Of a DNA stretch of 64,000 nucleotides, positions 18,626-27,383 are shown piece after piece. A program made the position numbers and the translations under genes. The DNA comes from Flavobacterium sp. NG2 (GTDB taxonomy: Bacteria > Bacteroidota > Bacteroidia > Flavobacteriales > Flavobacteriaceae), in NCBI RefSeq assembly GCF_034119845.1, contig NZ_CP139420.1, positions 1,900,001-1,964,000 of the forward strand, given 5' to 3'. The first letter of the stretch is position 1; every line of letters starts with the position of its first letter. The notes beneath the pieces were generated by a model, which saw only the letters and a list, made by a program, of their open reading frames with translations, ran no database searches and was not told the DNA's origin.

Positions 18626-18662
18626 AAAAAGTCTTTAGAATTTTAATCTAAAGGCTTTTTTT
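18626..18662 (+). terminator. Terminator of the sulfatase-GH29 operon
   Basis: Stem AAAAAGTCTTTAGA / TCTAAAGGCTTTTT (one G-T pair) with a seven-base loop and a trailing T-run. Confidence 0.8.
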
Positions 18663-18732
18663 ATTGAAATAGTAAAGAACGAGTGGTGATTGTATTCAAT
18701 TTTGTTATGTTTATTGGTTTTGGTATAAAATA

Positions 18733-18765
18733 TTGATGTAATAGTTTATTTTTTTGATGTAATAG
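18733..18765 (+). promoter_or_regulatory. Direct repeat upstream of the alcohol dehydrogenase operon
   Basis: TTGATGTAATAG occurs at 18733-18744 and 18754-18765, 21 bases apart (two helical turns), ending 68 bases before the start codon. Between and overlapping the copies is AATAGTTTATTT (18740-18751), which recurs upstream of the P450 gene at 25814-25825. This spacing suits an AraC-type activator. Confidence 0.5.
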
Positions 18766-18832
18766 GCACTATTTACGCTGTGCTTAGTTTGTAATTTTAT
18801 AGTTTATAACTATTAATTATCAAGTATATAAT

Positions 18833-19951
18833 ATGAGTTTAAATTGTAAAGCAGCAATCGCTAAAGGAGACGGAACATTTTCAATAGAAACCATCACAGT
18901 AGAAAACCCAAAGGAAGATGAGGTTTTAGTAGCCATCAAAGCGGCGGGTTTGTGTCACACAGACCACGACTCTTTAAATTGGGGCAAACCTATTGTCATG
19001 GGACATGAGGGAGCTGGAATTGTAACTGCTATTGGTTCTAATGTCAAAAGCGTACAAGTAGGTGATGCAGTGATTTTAAATTGGGCTACGCCTTGCGGAA
19101 AATGCTTTCAATGCGAACATGAAAACGAACATATTTGTGAAAATAACTCGCCTGTAGTGGCAGGTGGAAATGGGTACACCCCAGGACATGCGCACTTGGA
19201 AGGAACCACTTGGAACGGAACTCCTATTATTCGTTCGTTTAATATTGGAACACTTTCAGAATATACTTTAGTAAAAGAATCGGCAGTAGTTAAAAATCCT
19301 ATTCAAGATATGAGTTTTCCTGCGGCCAGTATTGTGAGTTGTGGGGTAATGACGGGATTTGGTTCTGCGGTCAATACAGCCAAAGTGGAGTCAGGTTCTT
19401 CAGCAGTCGTTCTAGGAACTGGTGGTGTAGGATTGAATGTGATTCAAGGAATTAAAGTGTCTAAAGCTTCCAAAATTATTGCGATTGACATTAACCAGCA
19501 GCGATTGGATATGGCAGTAGAGTTTGGTGCTACTCATACGATTTTGGCAGATAAAAATGATAAAGGTTTGCTACAAGCGGCTCAAAAAGTTAAAGAAATG
19601 ACAGATGGTCGTGGTGCTGATTATGCCTTTGAATGTACTGCAATTCCGGCTTTGGGTGCAGCGCCGTTGGCTATGGTTCGAAATGCGGGTACTGCCGTTC
19701 AAGTAAGCGGTATCGAACAAGAAGTTTTGATTGATATGGCTTTATTCGAATGGGATAAAAAATACATCAATCCGTTGTATGGAAAATGCAATCCGCAAAA
19801 AGACTTCCCAATAATTATCGAGCATTATCGAAAAGGAGAAATCAAATTAGACGAGATGATTACGAATGCCTATCCGCTAGAAAATTTACAGCAAGCTCTT
19901 GATGATATGTTGTCAGGTAAAAATGCCAAAGGAGTGATTGTTTTCGAATAA
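18833..19951 (+). CDS. Zinc-dependent alcohol dehydrogenase (6-O-methylgalactose locus type)
   Basis: 372-residue medium-chain dehydrogenase. The catalytic zinc site has Cys41 and His58-Glu59 (GHEGAG), and the structural zinc uses Cys88, Cys91, Cys94 and Cys102. The Rossmann motif GTGGVGLN follows near residue 196. No signal peptide is present, so it is cytoplasmic. Zinc alcohol dehydrogenases are conserved beside P450 demethylase genes in porphyran-degrading flavobacteria. Published work on Zobellia and Formosa relatives reports that they are needed for growth on 6-O-methyl-galactose, yet do not detoxify formaldehyde. It heads an operon with GH16, GH2 and an esterase, and shares an upstream element with the P450 gene. 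Confidence 0.85.
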   Translation: MSLNCKAAIAKGDGTFSIETITVENPKEDEVLVAIKAAGLCHTDHDSLNWGKPIVMGHEGAGIVTAIGSNVKSVQVGDAVILNWATPCGKCFQCEHENEHICENNSPVVAGGNGYTPGHAHLEGTTWNGTPIIRSFNIGTLSEYTLVKESAVVKNPIQDMSFPAASIVSCGVMTGFGSAVNTAKVESGSSAVVLGTGGVGLNVIQGIKVSKASKIIAIDINQQRLDMAVEFGATHTILADKNDKGLLQAAQKVKEMTDGRGADYAFECTAIPALGAAPLAMVRNAGTAVQVSGIEQEVLIDMALFEWDKKYINPLYGKCNPQKDFPIIIEHYRKGEIKLDEMITNAYPLENLQQALDDMLSGKNAKGVIVFE

Positions 19952-19975
19952 TTGGTACACTAAGTAAGTTAAAAA

Positions 19976-20845
19976 ATGATATATAAAATCTGTTTTGCGT
20001 TACTCTTAGGTATCCTTATTTCAACACCATCATGCGCACAAATTGAAGCGCCTACAGGAAAAAAGTGGGTAAAAATAAATCATCTTTCGGATGAATTTGA
20101 CGGAAAATTGTTAGATACAAAAAAGTGGGTAGCTGATCCTGAAGGACATCCAGATTTTGGGTGGATAGGAAGACCACCAGCACTTTTTAAAGCATCGGCT
20201 GTGACGGTTGCTGACGGTTTTATGAACATAGAAGTAGGGAAATTAGACAGCCCGTTTGTCAGTAATAAATACGCCCAAACCGCTACTTATGAATATTATG
20301 GTGGGATTATTCGCGCTACTCAGTCGATATCGTACGGGAATTATTTTGAATCCCGATTCAAAATGAGTAAAACCGAAATGGGTGGCGGTTTTTGGTTAAT
20401 GTCAAAAAACAATTGCGGTAAAAAACACGAAATTGATATCACAGAATCCATAGGAGTCGTTTCACCATTGGCAGAAGAATGGGGCAAAAAATGGGATAAA
20501 ATTATGCATTCTAATACCATTCATAGAGAAACACAATGCAACAAAGCAGCCAGAAGCCAAACGATGATGTATCCTGAAACTAAAAATTCAGACGAATTTC
20601 ATACCTATGGTTGTTGGTGGAAAAGCCCCACCGAATTGTTGTTTTACCTTGATGGGAAATATGTGTACACGCTAAAACCACCAGTTGATTTTGATCAAGA
20701 ACTATTTTTACATTTTTCTATCGAAAGTTACGATTGGAACCCCATTCCTAAAGAAGGAAGCAAGCTAACAAGTGCAACTAAAGAAGAACGTACCGCATTG
20801 ATTGATTACATCCGAACGTATAAACTGGTTGAGGCAAAAAACTAA
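19976..20845 (+). CDS. GH16 endo-galactanase (agarase/porphyranase type), exported
   Basis: 289 residues with an N-terminal signal sequence (LLLGILISTPSCAQ). The catalytic motif is E152-I-D154-I-T-E157 in HEIDITES. Upstream, WIGRPPALFKASAVTV is shared with the GH16 at the window end (WIGRAPGLFMAENITV), and both share FYLDGKY/FFLDGKF and KPP.DFD blocks, so the two are close paralogues. The likely substrate is agar or porphyran; the subfamily cannot be fixed by eye. It lies 24 bases after the dehydrogenase and 30 before the GH2 gene. Confidence 0.85.
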   Translation: MIYKICFALLLGILISTPSCAQIEAPTGKKWVKINHLSDEFDGKLLDTKKWVADPEGHPDFGWIGRPPALFKASAVTVADGFMNIEVGKLDSPFVSNKYAQTATYEYYGGIIRATQSISYGNYFESRFKMSKTEMGGGFWLMSKNNCGKKHEIDITESIGVVSPLAEEWGKKWDKIMHSNTIHRETQCNKAARSQTMMYPETKNSDEFHTYGCWWKSPTELLFYLDGKYVYTLKPPVDFDQELFLHFSIESYDWNPIPKEGSKLTSATKEERTALIDYIRTYKLVEAKN

Positions 20846-20875
20846 ACTTCGACCCTTATAAAATAGTATAAAAAC

Positions 20876-23380
20876 ATGAAAAAAATAATATCCGCTTTGT
20901 TCTTAATGGGGGTCATTAGCCTGACGCTCGCTCAAAATAGAAAGGTTGAACTGCTGAAACAATGGAAGTTTACCAATTACGATTCGGGTGCATCTTTTCA
21001 AGAAAATTTTGATGACAGTGATTGGGAGAAAGTAACAGTTCCTCATGATTGGGCTGTTAAGGGAGATTTTGATTTTGCTAACGATTTGCAACTTACGATG
21101 GTGATTCAAGATGGAGAGTCCAAACCCAAATACAGAGCGGGACGAAGTGGGGCTTTGCCTTATGTAGGTGTGGGATGGTACCGTACCCAATACCAGATTG
21201 AAAAGGCAGATTTAAAGGGCAAAGTACAAGTATTGTTTGACGGTGCTATGAGTAATGCTAGAGTCTATGTCAACGGGCGGTATGTAGGGGAAAGACCTTT
21301 TGGTTACATCTCTTTTTATTTTGATATCACCCCTTATTTGAAAGAAGGAAATAACACCCTCGCCGTTCGATTAGAAAATTACAACAGCCAATCGCGTTGG
21401 TATCCGGGGGCTGGTTTGTATCGCAAAGTATCGCTGATTAAAACGAATCCCACTCATATCAAAACTTGGGGAACATTTGTCACCACTCCTGAAATTTCTA
21501 AAAAAAGAGCAACTGTAAAACTGGATTTGGAACTAGAAGGAACAGGAAATTATACGCTGAAAAATGAAATTATTGATGCCAAAGGAAAAGTAGTAGTGTC
21601 CAAAAATAAGGAGGTTACAATTGATGCAACTACCAAATTTTCGGAAAACTTCGAACTGGCAAAACCGAATTTATGGAGTCTTGAAACGCCCACTTTATAC
21701 AAATTAAAAACAACGCTTTACAAAGGAGAGCAACAAATAGACGAATACGAAACCAATTTCGGAATTCGTTCGCTTCGTTATGAAGTAGATGGTTTTTATT
21801 TGAATGATAAAAAAATACGCTTCAAAGGTGTGAACATGCACCACGATTTAGGACCTGTGGGAGCGGCTTTTCACAGAGAGTTGTTTGTGAGACAAATGAC
21901 AAAAATGAAAGAAATGGGAGTAAATGCGATTCGGTTTTCGCATAATCCTCCAGCACCAGAAGCTTTGGATGTGTGTGACGAAATGGGGATTTTGGCAATT
22001 GATGAAGCTTTTGACGAATGGCAAATAGGAAAAGTAATCAATGGTTACGGAATTCATTTTGACAAATGGGCCAAAACCGATTTGACTGATATGATTCTGC
22101 GAGACAGAAATCATCCTTCTATAATTATGTGGAGTATTGGGAACGAAATCATGGAACAATACAAACACGATCCTAATAAAATCACAGCCTACTTAAACGG
22201 TATTGTAAAATCATTAGATACAACAAGAGCTACAACCGCAGGATTCAACTCGGCTAAGAATGCCATTGATAGCGGAATGGCAACGACAGTTGATGTGGCT
22301 GGTTTTAATTATAAGGCAGGTATATATGGTGCTATTCGCAAACAAAATCCAAACTTGAAATTTTATGCCAGTGAAACGGGTGGAGCAGTTAGTGTGCGTA
22401 ACAGTTATAAATTTCCAGTTGTTTTTGATACCATTCACGGTAAAAGAGGCGATTCTGCCCATACGATTGTGTATCCTGACGGACATCCGGATAATTATGA
22501 AACCACAAATGTACCTTGGGGGTATCCTGCCTACAAAGAATTTGCAGCCCAAGAAAAAAACACTTCTGTTTATGGCGAATTTGTGTGGACGGGCTATGAT
22601 TATTTAGGAGAGCCTTCACCCTATCACGATGCCAAGTCCCGTAGTTCGTATTTTGCACCAGTTGATTTTGTAGGTTTAGAAAAAGATAAATTCTACCTGT
22701 ATCAATCCCAATGGAAGAAAGATAAAAATGTACTTCACTTTTTCCCACATTGGACTTGGAACAAAACCGAAGTAAAATCATTTCCTGTTGTATGTTATAC
22801 GACGTATGAGAAAGCAGAATTGTTTGTCAACGGAAAAAGCTATGGGGTGAAAACCAAACAACCCTTAACTAAATTAAGTTTTGAAGGGAATAATATTGCC
22901 CGAGAGGCTTCAGGTGGTGGAAATTGGGAGTTATTCAAAGCTTACGCTATCGTTTGGGATGAGGTAGTTTATGAGCCAGGCGAAGCTAAAATTGTAGCCT
23001 ACGATAAAAACAACAAAAAAGTAGCCGAGACCAAAAGAGTGACTGCTGGTGCACCGCATCATATTAGCATTGGACCTGAAATCAAAACCATTCAAAACGG
23101 TGAGGTGGGAGTTTATGTCGTTTCGGTGGTAGATAAAGACGGAAATTTATGTCCGCATTTTAATGAAAATATGAGTATTGAAGTCGGTGGAGCGGGAACG
23201 TTTTTGGCAGCTGGCAATGGAGATCCTGTCAACATGCAAAACTTATCGAAACCTCAAAGAAAATTCTTGAATGGCCAAGCGGTTATTTTTGTTCAATCCA
23301 CTCAAATAGGAAATGTGAGTCTAACAACCACGACTCAAAATTTAAAAGCAACCAATACCGCATTGGAAGTAAAAGAATAA
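20876..23380 (+). CDS. GH2 beta-galactosidase-like enzyme, exported
   Basis: 834 residues with a signal peptide (cleavage near LTLAQ). Domain order: sugar-binding beta-sandwich (about 20-190), Ig-like domain (190-300), TIM barrel (300-600) and C-terminal domains resembling DUF4982 and a GH2 C-terminal sandwich. The acid/base is Glu424 (WSIGNE) and the nucleophile is likely Glu500 (SETGG). Retaining exo-beta-galactosidases of this kind act on the non-reducing ends of agar or porphyran oligosaccharides, including methylated galactose. Its operon position next to the dehydrogenase suggests it yields galactose or 6-O-methyl-galactose for the P450 step. Confidence 0.85.
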   Translation: MKKIISALFLMGVISLTLAQNRKVELLKQWKFTNYDSGASFQENFDDSDWEKVTVPHDWAVKGDFDFANDLQLTMVIQDGESKPKYRAGRSGALPYVGVGWYRTQYQIEKADLKGKVQVLFDGAMSNARVYVNGRYVGERPFGYISFYFDITPYLKEGNNTLAVRLENYNSQSRWYPGAGLYRKVSLIKTNPTHIKTWGTFVTTPEISKKRATVKLDLELEGTGNYTLKNEIIDAKGKVVVSKNKEVTIDATTKFSENFELAKPNLWSLETPTLYKLKTTLYKGEQQIDEYETNFGIRSLRYEVDGFYLNDKKIRFKGVNMHHDLGPVGAAFHRELFVRQMTKMKEMGVNAIRFSHNPPAPEALDVCDEMGILAIDEAFDEWQIGKVINGYGIHFDKWAKTDLTDMILRDRNHPSIIMWSIGNEIMEQYKHDPNKITAYLNGIVKSLDTTRATTAGFNSAKNAIDSGMATTVDVAGFNYKAGIYGAIRKQNPNLKFYASETGGAVSVRNSYKFPVVFDTIHGKRGDSAHTIVYPDGHPDNYETTNVPWGYPAYKEFAAQEKNTSVYGEFVWTGYDYLGEPSPYHDAKSRSSYFAPVDFVGLEKDKFYLYQSQWKKDKNVLHFFPHWTWNKTEVKSFPVVCYTTYEKAELFVNGKSYGVKTKQPLTKLSFEGNNIAREASGGGNWELFKAYAIVWDEVVYEPGEAKIVAYDKNNKKVAETKRVTAGAPHHISIGPEIKTIQNGEVGVYVVSVVDKDGNLCPHFNENMSIEVGGAGTFLAAGNGDPVNMQNLSKPQRKFLNGQAVIFVQSTQIGNVSLTTTTQNLKATNTALEVKE

Positions 23381-23382
23381 AT

Positions 23383-24180
23383 ATGGCATCAAAATTCAAA
23401 ACGACCGAAATTTCTAACCCAGAATTTGAGAGTAACCACCTTAGATTCATAACCGTGAAGACGCCCAATTTGAACGGACGCGGTGATATTTGTGTATTCG
23501 TACCGCCTTTTCCAGAGGCACAAGATGTACCTATTGTAACGCTTTTGCATGGAGTGTATGGTAGTGCTTGGATTTGGGCACACAAAGCAGGCGTGCATTT
23601 TACAGCTTTGGAAATGATGCAACAAGGCTTGATTAAACCGATGGTAATTGCAATGCCTTCGGATGGATTATGGGGAGACGGCTCGGCTTATTTGCCACAC
23701 AACAATGCCCATTATGAAAAATGGATTGTTGAGGATGTGATTGATGCGGTGAGAGAAAACATCAGTTGTACCAGTGAAAAATCCAAATTATTTATCTCGG
23801 GACTTTCGATGGGCGGGTACGGTGCTTTGCGTTTGGGAGCCAAATTCCCAGAGCATTACCAAGGCATTTCGGGGCATTCTTCGATTACCAATAAAAATCA
23901 GATGCATTTGTTTGTAGAAGAAGACGAAAGCAACTACAATCAATTCGACCCAATTGATGAGGACGTTTTAAGTTTGATTATAAAAAATAAAGACCAATTG
24001 CCACTCTTGCGTTTTGATTGTGGTAAAGAGGATTTACTCATCGAATACAATCGGGAGTTGCATAGCGGTTTAACAGATGCGAATATAAAACATCAATACC
24101 AAGAATTTGAAGGCGCACACGAATGGCCGTACTGGCAAGAACACATCAAAGACAGTTTGCTGTTCTTTAATCAATTATAA
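23383..24180 (+). CDS. Esterase, alpha/beta hydrolase (esterase D / S-formylglutathione hydrolase-like fold)
   Basis: 265 residues, without a signal peptide. LLHGVYGSAW gives the oxyanion region and GLSMGGYGA the nucleophile Ser142; the likely catalytic acid and His (EGAHEW) lie near residue 247. The fold group includes S-formylglutathione hydrolase, and formaldehyde is produced by the nearby P450 system, so a link is conceivable; deacetylation or another ester cleavage is equally possible. It starts two bases after the GH2 stop and is followed by a terminator, so it ends the operon. Confidence 0.75.
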   Translation: MASKFKTTEISNPEFESNHLRFITVKTPNLNGRGDICVFVPPFPEAQDVPIVTLLHGVYGSAWIWAHKAGVHFTALEMMQQGLIKPMVIAMPSDGLWGDGSAYLPHNNAHYEKWIVEDVIDAVRENISCTSEKSKLFISGLSMGGYGALRLGAKFPEHYQGISGHSSITNKNQMHLFVEEDESNYNQFDPIDEDVLSLIIKNKDQLPLLRFDCGKEDLLIEYNRELHSGLTDANIKHQYQEFEGAHEWPYWQEHIKDSLLFFNQL

Positions 24181-24184
24181 CACT

Positions 24185-24216
24185 AAAGCTGATTCGGTTA
24201 GGAATCAGCTTTTTTA
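24185..24216 (+). terminator. Terminator of the dehydrogenase-GH16-GH2-esterase operon
   Basis: 11-bp perfect stem AAAGCTGATTC / GAATCAGCTTT with a GGTTAG loop, followed by six T residues. Confidence 0.9.
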
Positions 24217-24360
24217 TTGATTCCAAAAATAGTTAAAGCTAGATTACGGATTGGAGCATAGACCTGTCTGCCGACAGGCAAGTTAAAAAGATTAAAAGAA
24301 TTAATCTGTGCTAATCTTTTTTAGATCTATTTAACTTCTTTTTTTGAGTTGAATAAATAA

Positions 24361-24409
24361 AAGCCACGAATTCACGAATTAAATTTCTTAATTCGTGAAT
24401 TCGTGGCTT
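24361..24409. repeat. Perfect 22-bp palindromic hairpin element
   Basis: Arms 24361-24382 and 24388-24409 are perfect inverted repeats around ATTTC and contain GCCACGAATTCAC. A related hairpin is at 45377-45422. Flanks (24241-24320 and 24520-24560) hold dispersed sequences also seen near 13.8 kb. No gene is present in 24181-24564. Confidence 0.75.
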
Positions 24410-24564
24410 TTCTAAATTAGATATTCTAATTGATTTACTAAGTTAGCAATATTATCGTTAAAGTCCAAAAACCACTTTCTTCAAATCCGTGGCTAATTAT
24501 AATATTTTCATATGCAGACTTTAAGTCTGCCAACCAAATTTATGGGTCAAAAGTCCCTAGAGGT

Positions 24565-25401
24565 TTATTTAAGATGCTTCTTTCGATATCGGGTAGGGGA
24601 GATTTGATAGATTTCATTAAATTTTTTGAAGAAAAATGGAGGGGATTCAAACCCACAATCATAGCCTATTTGAGAAACCGATTTGTCCGAATACAACAAC
24701 ATACGGCTGGCCATATTAATGCGGTATTCATTTAGGAAAGTAAAAAAAGAACGTCCCATCATTTTATTAAAAAAGCGAGAAAAAGACTGTTCCGACATAT
24801 TGACTAAATCAGCGACCTCTTTCAGATAGACTTTTCGATTAAAGTTTTTTTCAATAAAATCATGTACTTTGGTAATGCGATTGTTGTGTTCGTATGGAAT
24901 ATCATCCACAAAACTTGATTCGGATAGGGTTTTGTAGTGGCATTTTGATAAGCGAACGAGCACATGCAAAAATTGGATATAGAGTTCGTCACTAGCCAAA
25001 TTCAGTAAGTTTTGAATCGAAGGAAGGATGGGTTTTATTTCTTCAGTATCAAAAATAATTCCTTTGGAGGCAGTGGTAAGCATTTCAAATAATGCCTCAA
25101 GTTCAGGAACCTTTGCAAATACACCTTTGTTCCACTGAATCACAATGGAGCGAGAGGGAACGCCTTCTTGTTCTTGGTTTTTCCAACAATGGGGTAGGTT
25201 GGATCGTACCAAAACCAATTCACCTGGCTCATAAGGACCAACATAATCCCCAATAAACTTAGTTCCAAAACTGGATTCAATAAAAGTCAATTCATGTTGC
25301 GGATGAAAATGCCAAGGCGCATCAAAATTGTCTTTGATATAATTAAAAACAGTAATCGTTTTTTGTTCCCCTAAATGAATGGCTTCAAGAATAGGTTTCA
25401 T
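24565..25401 (-). CDS. AraC-family transcriptional regulator
   Basis: 278 residues. The N-terminal half (about 20-110) is a cupin-like sugar-sensing domain with WHFHPQHELTFI. The C-terminal 100 residues are a double helix-turn-helix: VYLKEVADLVNMSEQSFSRF and SVSQIGYDCGFESPPFFFKK, ending in the typical SPTRYRK. AraC regulators usually activate carbohydrate genes on binding a monosaccharide or derivative. It is divergent from the P450 operon, and a 12-base element shared by the P450 and dehydrogenase promoters may be its target. This link is inference. Confidence 0.85.
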   Translation of the reverse strand: MKPILEAIHLGEQKTITVFNYIKDNFDAPWHFHPQHELTFIESSFGTKFIGDYVGPYEPGELVLVRSNLPHCWKNQEQEGVPSRSIVIQWNKGVFAKVPELEALFEMLTTASKGIIFDTEEIKPILPSIQNLLNLASDELYIQFLHVLVRLSKCHYKTLSESSFVDDIPYEHNNRITKVHDFIEKNFNRKVYLKEVADLVNMSEQSFSRFFNKMMGRSFFTFLNEYRINMASRMLLYSDKSVSQIGYDCGFESPPFFFKKFNEIYQISPTRYRKKHLK

Positions 25402-25440
25402 GTTAAGTTATTTGCATTGATAAATAAACGGTATTTTACG

Positions 25441-25746
25441 TTTCTTTGTTTTTAAACATATAAGTCATATAAGTAATTTTTAATATTATGACCTAAGTAA
25501 AAAAAAAGTTCATTGAAGTTTTTTCATTCTCTATTACTGATTTTTCAAGAAAAAAAGATTTTTTTAATTTCTCAAATTTTTCCAATCTGTGTTCCTTATT
25601 TTTTAAACATATAAGTCATATAAGTTTTTTTTAAAATTATCACCTAAGTAAAAAATAAGTTCATTTAAGTGTTTTTCATTCTCTATTCTTGATTTTTAAT
25701 CCTGAAAGGAATTAATATTTCTCAAATTTCTCTAATCTGTGTTGCT
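25441..25746. repeat. Imperfect tandem duplication of about 150 bp, between araC-like and P450 genes
   Basis: Each unit contains AACATATAAGTCATATAAGT (25455-25474, 25608-25627), then a GACCTAAGTA/CACCTAAGTA block, a TTTCATTCTCTATT block and AATCTGTGT. Similarity runs through most of both units, with small indels. A close single copy of the 20-base core is at 45339-45358, so it belongs to a dispersed family. Confidence 0.7.
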
Positions 25747-25903
25747 ACTAAATTCAATGGAAATTAGTATCTATATCATCATTAAAAAACAAAAATAAGA
25801 TTTATATCTACAGAATAGTTTATTTATGTGATAAAAAACAATAGTCAAATCTTCGCTTTTATAACAATCTTTGCATAGTACTAGCAATTAAACATTTTTT
25901 GAT
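25747..25903 (+). promoter_or_regulatory. P450 operon promoter region
   Basis: Contains AATAGTTTATTT at 25814-25825, ending 78 bases before the P450 start, identical to the element ahead of the alcohol dehydrogenase (81 bases before its start). AATCTTTG near 25867 resembles the Bacteroidota -7 box but has A at its first base. Confidence 0.45.
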
Positions 25904-27055
25904 ATGAAAAAAAGTGAATTTAACGACCCGTTTGAAGAAGCGAGAATCACCAAAGGTTTTGGCGAAATGGACGATCAAAATGATCCCGTGACCATGTTGT
26001 TGCGCCATAAGGACGTACGTAAAGCAGCGCATGATTGGAAAACCTTTCAATCAGGGTCGGTTCCTGGTCGTATTGTGATTCCGTCTGAAGTAAATATTAG
26101 AACGACACGTCAAATTCCTTTTGAAGTGGATCCTCCGCAACATAAAGACTATAGAGACTTGCTAGATGCTTGGTTCAAAAGACCTCTGGGAGAAGAATAC
26201 CAAGCCCAATTAAAAGCGCAAATCAGTGCTTTGGTAGATGAGGTCTTGGCAAAAGATTCGGTTGAGGTGATTAGTGAGTTTTCTTTAAAATTACAGTCAA
26301 GAGCGTTGACTTTATTGTTAAACATCCCTTATGAAGAGTCTGATTTATGGATTTCATGGGGAACACATGTTTTTCGCTCCGAAGGCGAAGCATTAGATGG
26401 AGACAAAGCCGCTATTTTATACGATTACATCGATGCCCAAATTGACAAAGCGATAGCAAATCCTGGCGAAGACCTGTATTCGGTACTATTAAATGCTGAG
26501 GTTGACGGCAAAAAGTTAACCAAAGAAGAAGTGAAAGGAGTGATGATTTTGACTTTTGCGGGCGGACGCGATACGGTTATTAATGCAGTATCCAACTCCA
26601 TCGCTTATTTTGCGGAGCATCCCCAATCGTTAGACCGATTGCGAGTAGAACCTGAAATTAGAAACCGCGCGATTGAAGAACTGATTCGTTATTTTGCCCC
26701 TTTAACCCAAATGGGAAGAGTGGTTACAACGGATACCGCTGTTTGTGAACACGCCATCAAGGCTGATACACGTGCAGGTTTGTGTTGGGCTTCTGCCAAT
26801 AGAGATGCAAATGTTTTCGAAAATCCTAATGAGGTCGTATTAGACCGCAAAATGAATCCGCATTTGAGTTTTGGATTTGGAACCCATAATTGTTTAGGTG
26901 CCACCCATGCCCGTACGATTATGAAAGTTTTAGTAGAGGTTTTGACCGAAAAAGTACAAAGCATGCAAATACTTAGTGCCGAAGAAAATATAGAAGAGTT
27001 AGGTGAATTCAAACGTAAAGTAGGTTTCCACAGTTTACAACTAAAGTTTAACTAA
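25904..27055 (+). CDS. Cytochrome P450, likely 6-O-methyl-D-galactose demethylase
   Basis: 383-residue soluble P450. The heme-binding loop FGFGTHNCLG has the ligand Cys330; the I-helix AGGRDT and the K-helix motif EELIR (ExxR) are present. It is bacterial class I, with its redox partners in the same operon. P450s of the CYP236A type in porphyran-degrading flavobacteria demethylate 6-O-methyl-D-galactose to galactose and formaldehyde. The surrounding porphyran genes and dehydrogenase make that role likely here, but other oxidations cannot be ruled out by sequence. The N-terminus lacks a membrane anchor. Confidence 0.9.
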   Translation: MKKSEFNDPFEEARITKGFGEMDDQNDPVTMLLRHKDVRKAAHDWKTFQSGSVPGRIVIPSEVNIRTTRQIPFEVDPPQHKDYRDLLDAWFKRPLGEEYQAQLKAQISALVDEVLAKDSVEVISEFSLKLQSRALTLLLNIPYEESDLWISWGTHVFRSEGEALDGDKAAILYDYIDAQIDKAIANPGEDLYSVLLNAEVDGKKLTKEEVKGVMILTFAGGRDTVINAVSNSIAYFAEHPQSLDRLRVEPEIRNRAIEELIRYFAPLTQMGRVVTTDTAVCEHAIKADTRAGLCWASANRDANVFENPNEVVLDRKMNPHLSFGFGTHNCLGATHARTIMKVLVEVLTEKVQSMQILSAEENIEELGEFKRKVGFHSLQLKFN

Positions 27056-27068
27056 AAAAGAAATAGAA

Positions 27069-27377
27069 ATGGCAAAAATAACCTTTATAACGAGTGATAA
27101 CGAAAGCATCACTTTAGAAGCGACTTCGGGATCTGTGATGAATTTAGCCTTTGATAACGGTGTCAAAGGAATTGATGGCGATTGTGGTGGTGTGTGTTCT
27201 TGTGCTACTTGCCATGTACATGTGTTGCCAGAGCATCTTTCTAAAACGGGTGAAGCCAGCGAAATCGAGACAGATATGTTAGAATTGGCAGATAATGCAA
27301 CCGAATTCAGTCGTTTGTGTTGCCAGCTTGAAATCTCTGAAGCACTGGATGGATTGGTATTGCAAGTGGCTAAATAG
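27069..27377 (+). CDS. [2Fe-2S] ferredoxin, P450 electron donor
   Basis: 102 residues of the adrenodoxin/putidaredoxin type. Cluster ligands are Cys39, Cys45, Cys48 and Cys85 (C-x5-C-x2-C-x36-C); extra cysteines are at 43 and 84. It lies 13 bases after the P450 and 6 before the reductase, so the three are one operon. It would carry electrons from the reductase to the P450 during oxidative demethylation. Confidence 0.9.
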   Translation: MAKITFITSDNESITLEATSGSVMNLAFDNGVKGIDGDCGGVCSCATCHVHVLPEHLSKTGEASEIETDMLELADNATEFSRLCCQLEISEALDGLVLQVAK

Positions 27378-27383
27378 TAGAGT

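Noticed and set aside
22214..22781. Minus-strand frames inside the GH2 gene
   Set aside because: Antisense shadows of a well-supported GH2 enzyme; histidine- and cysteine-rich composition typical of such shadows.
25441..25746. CRISPR array
   Set aside because: Only two long imperfect units of about 150 bases exist, and they do not have uniform short repeats with unique spacers.
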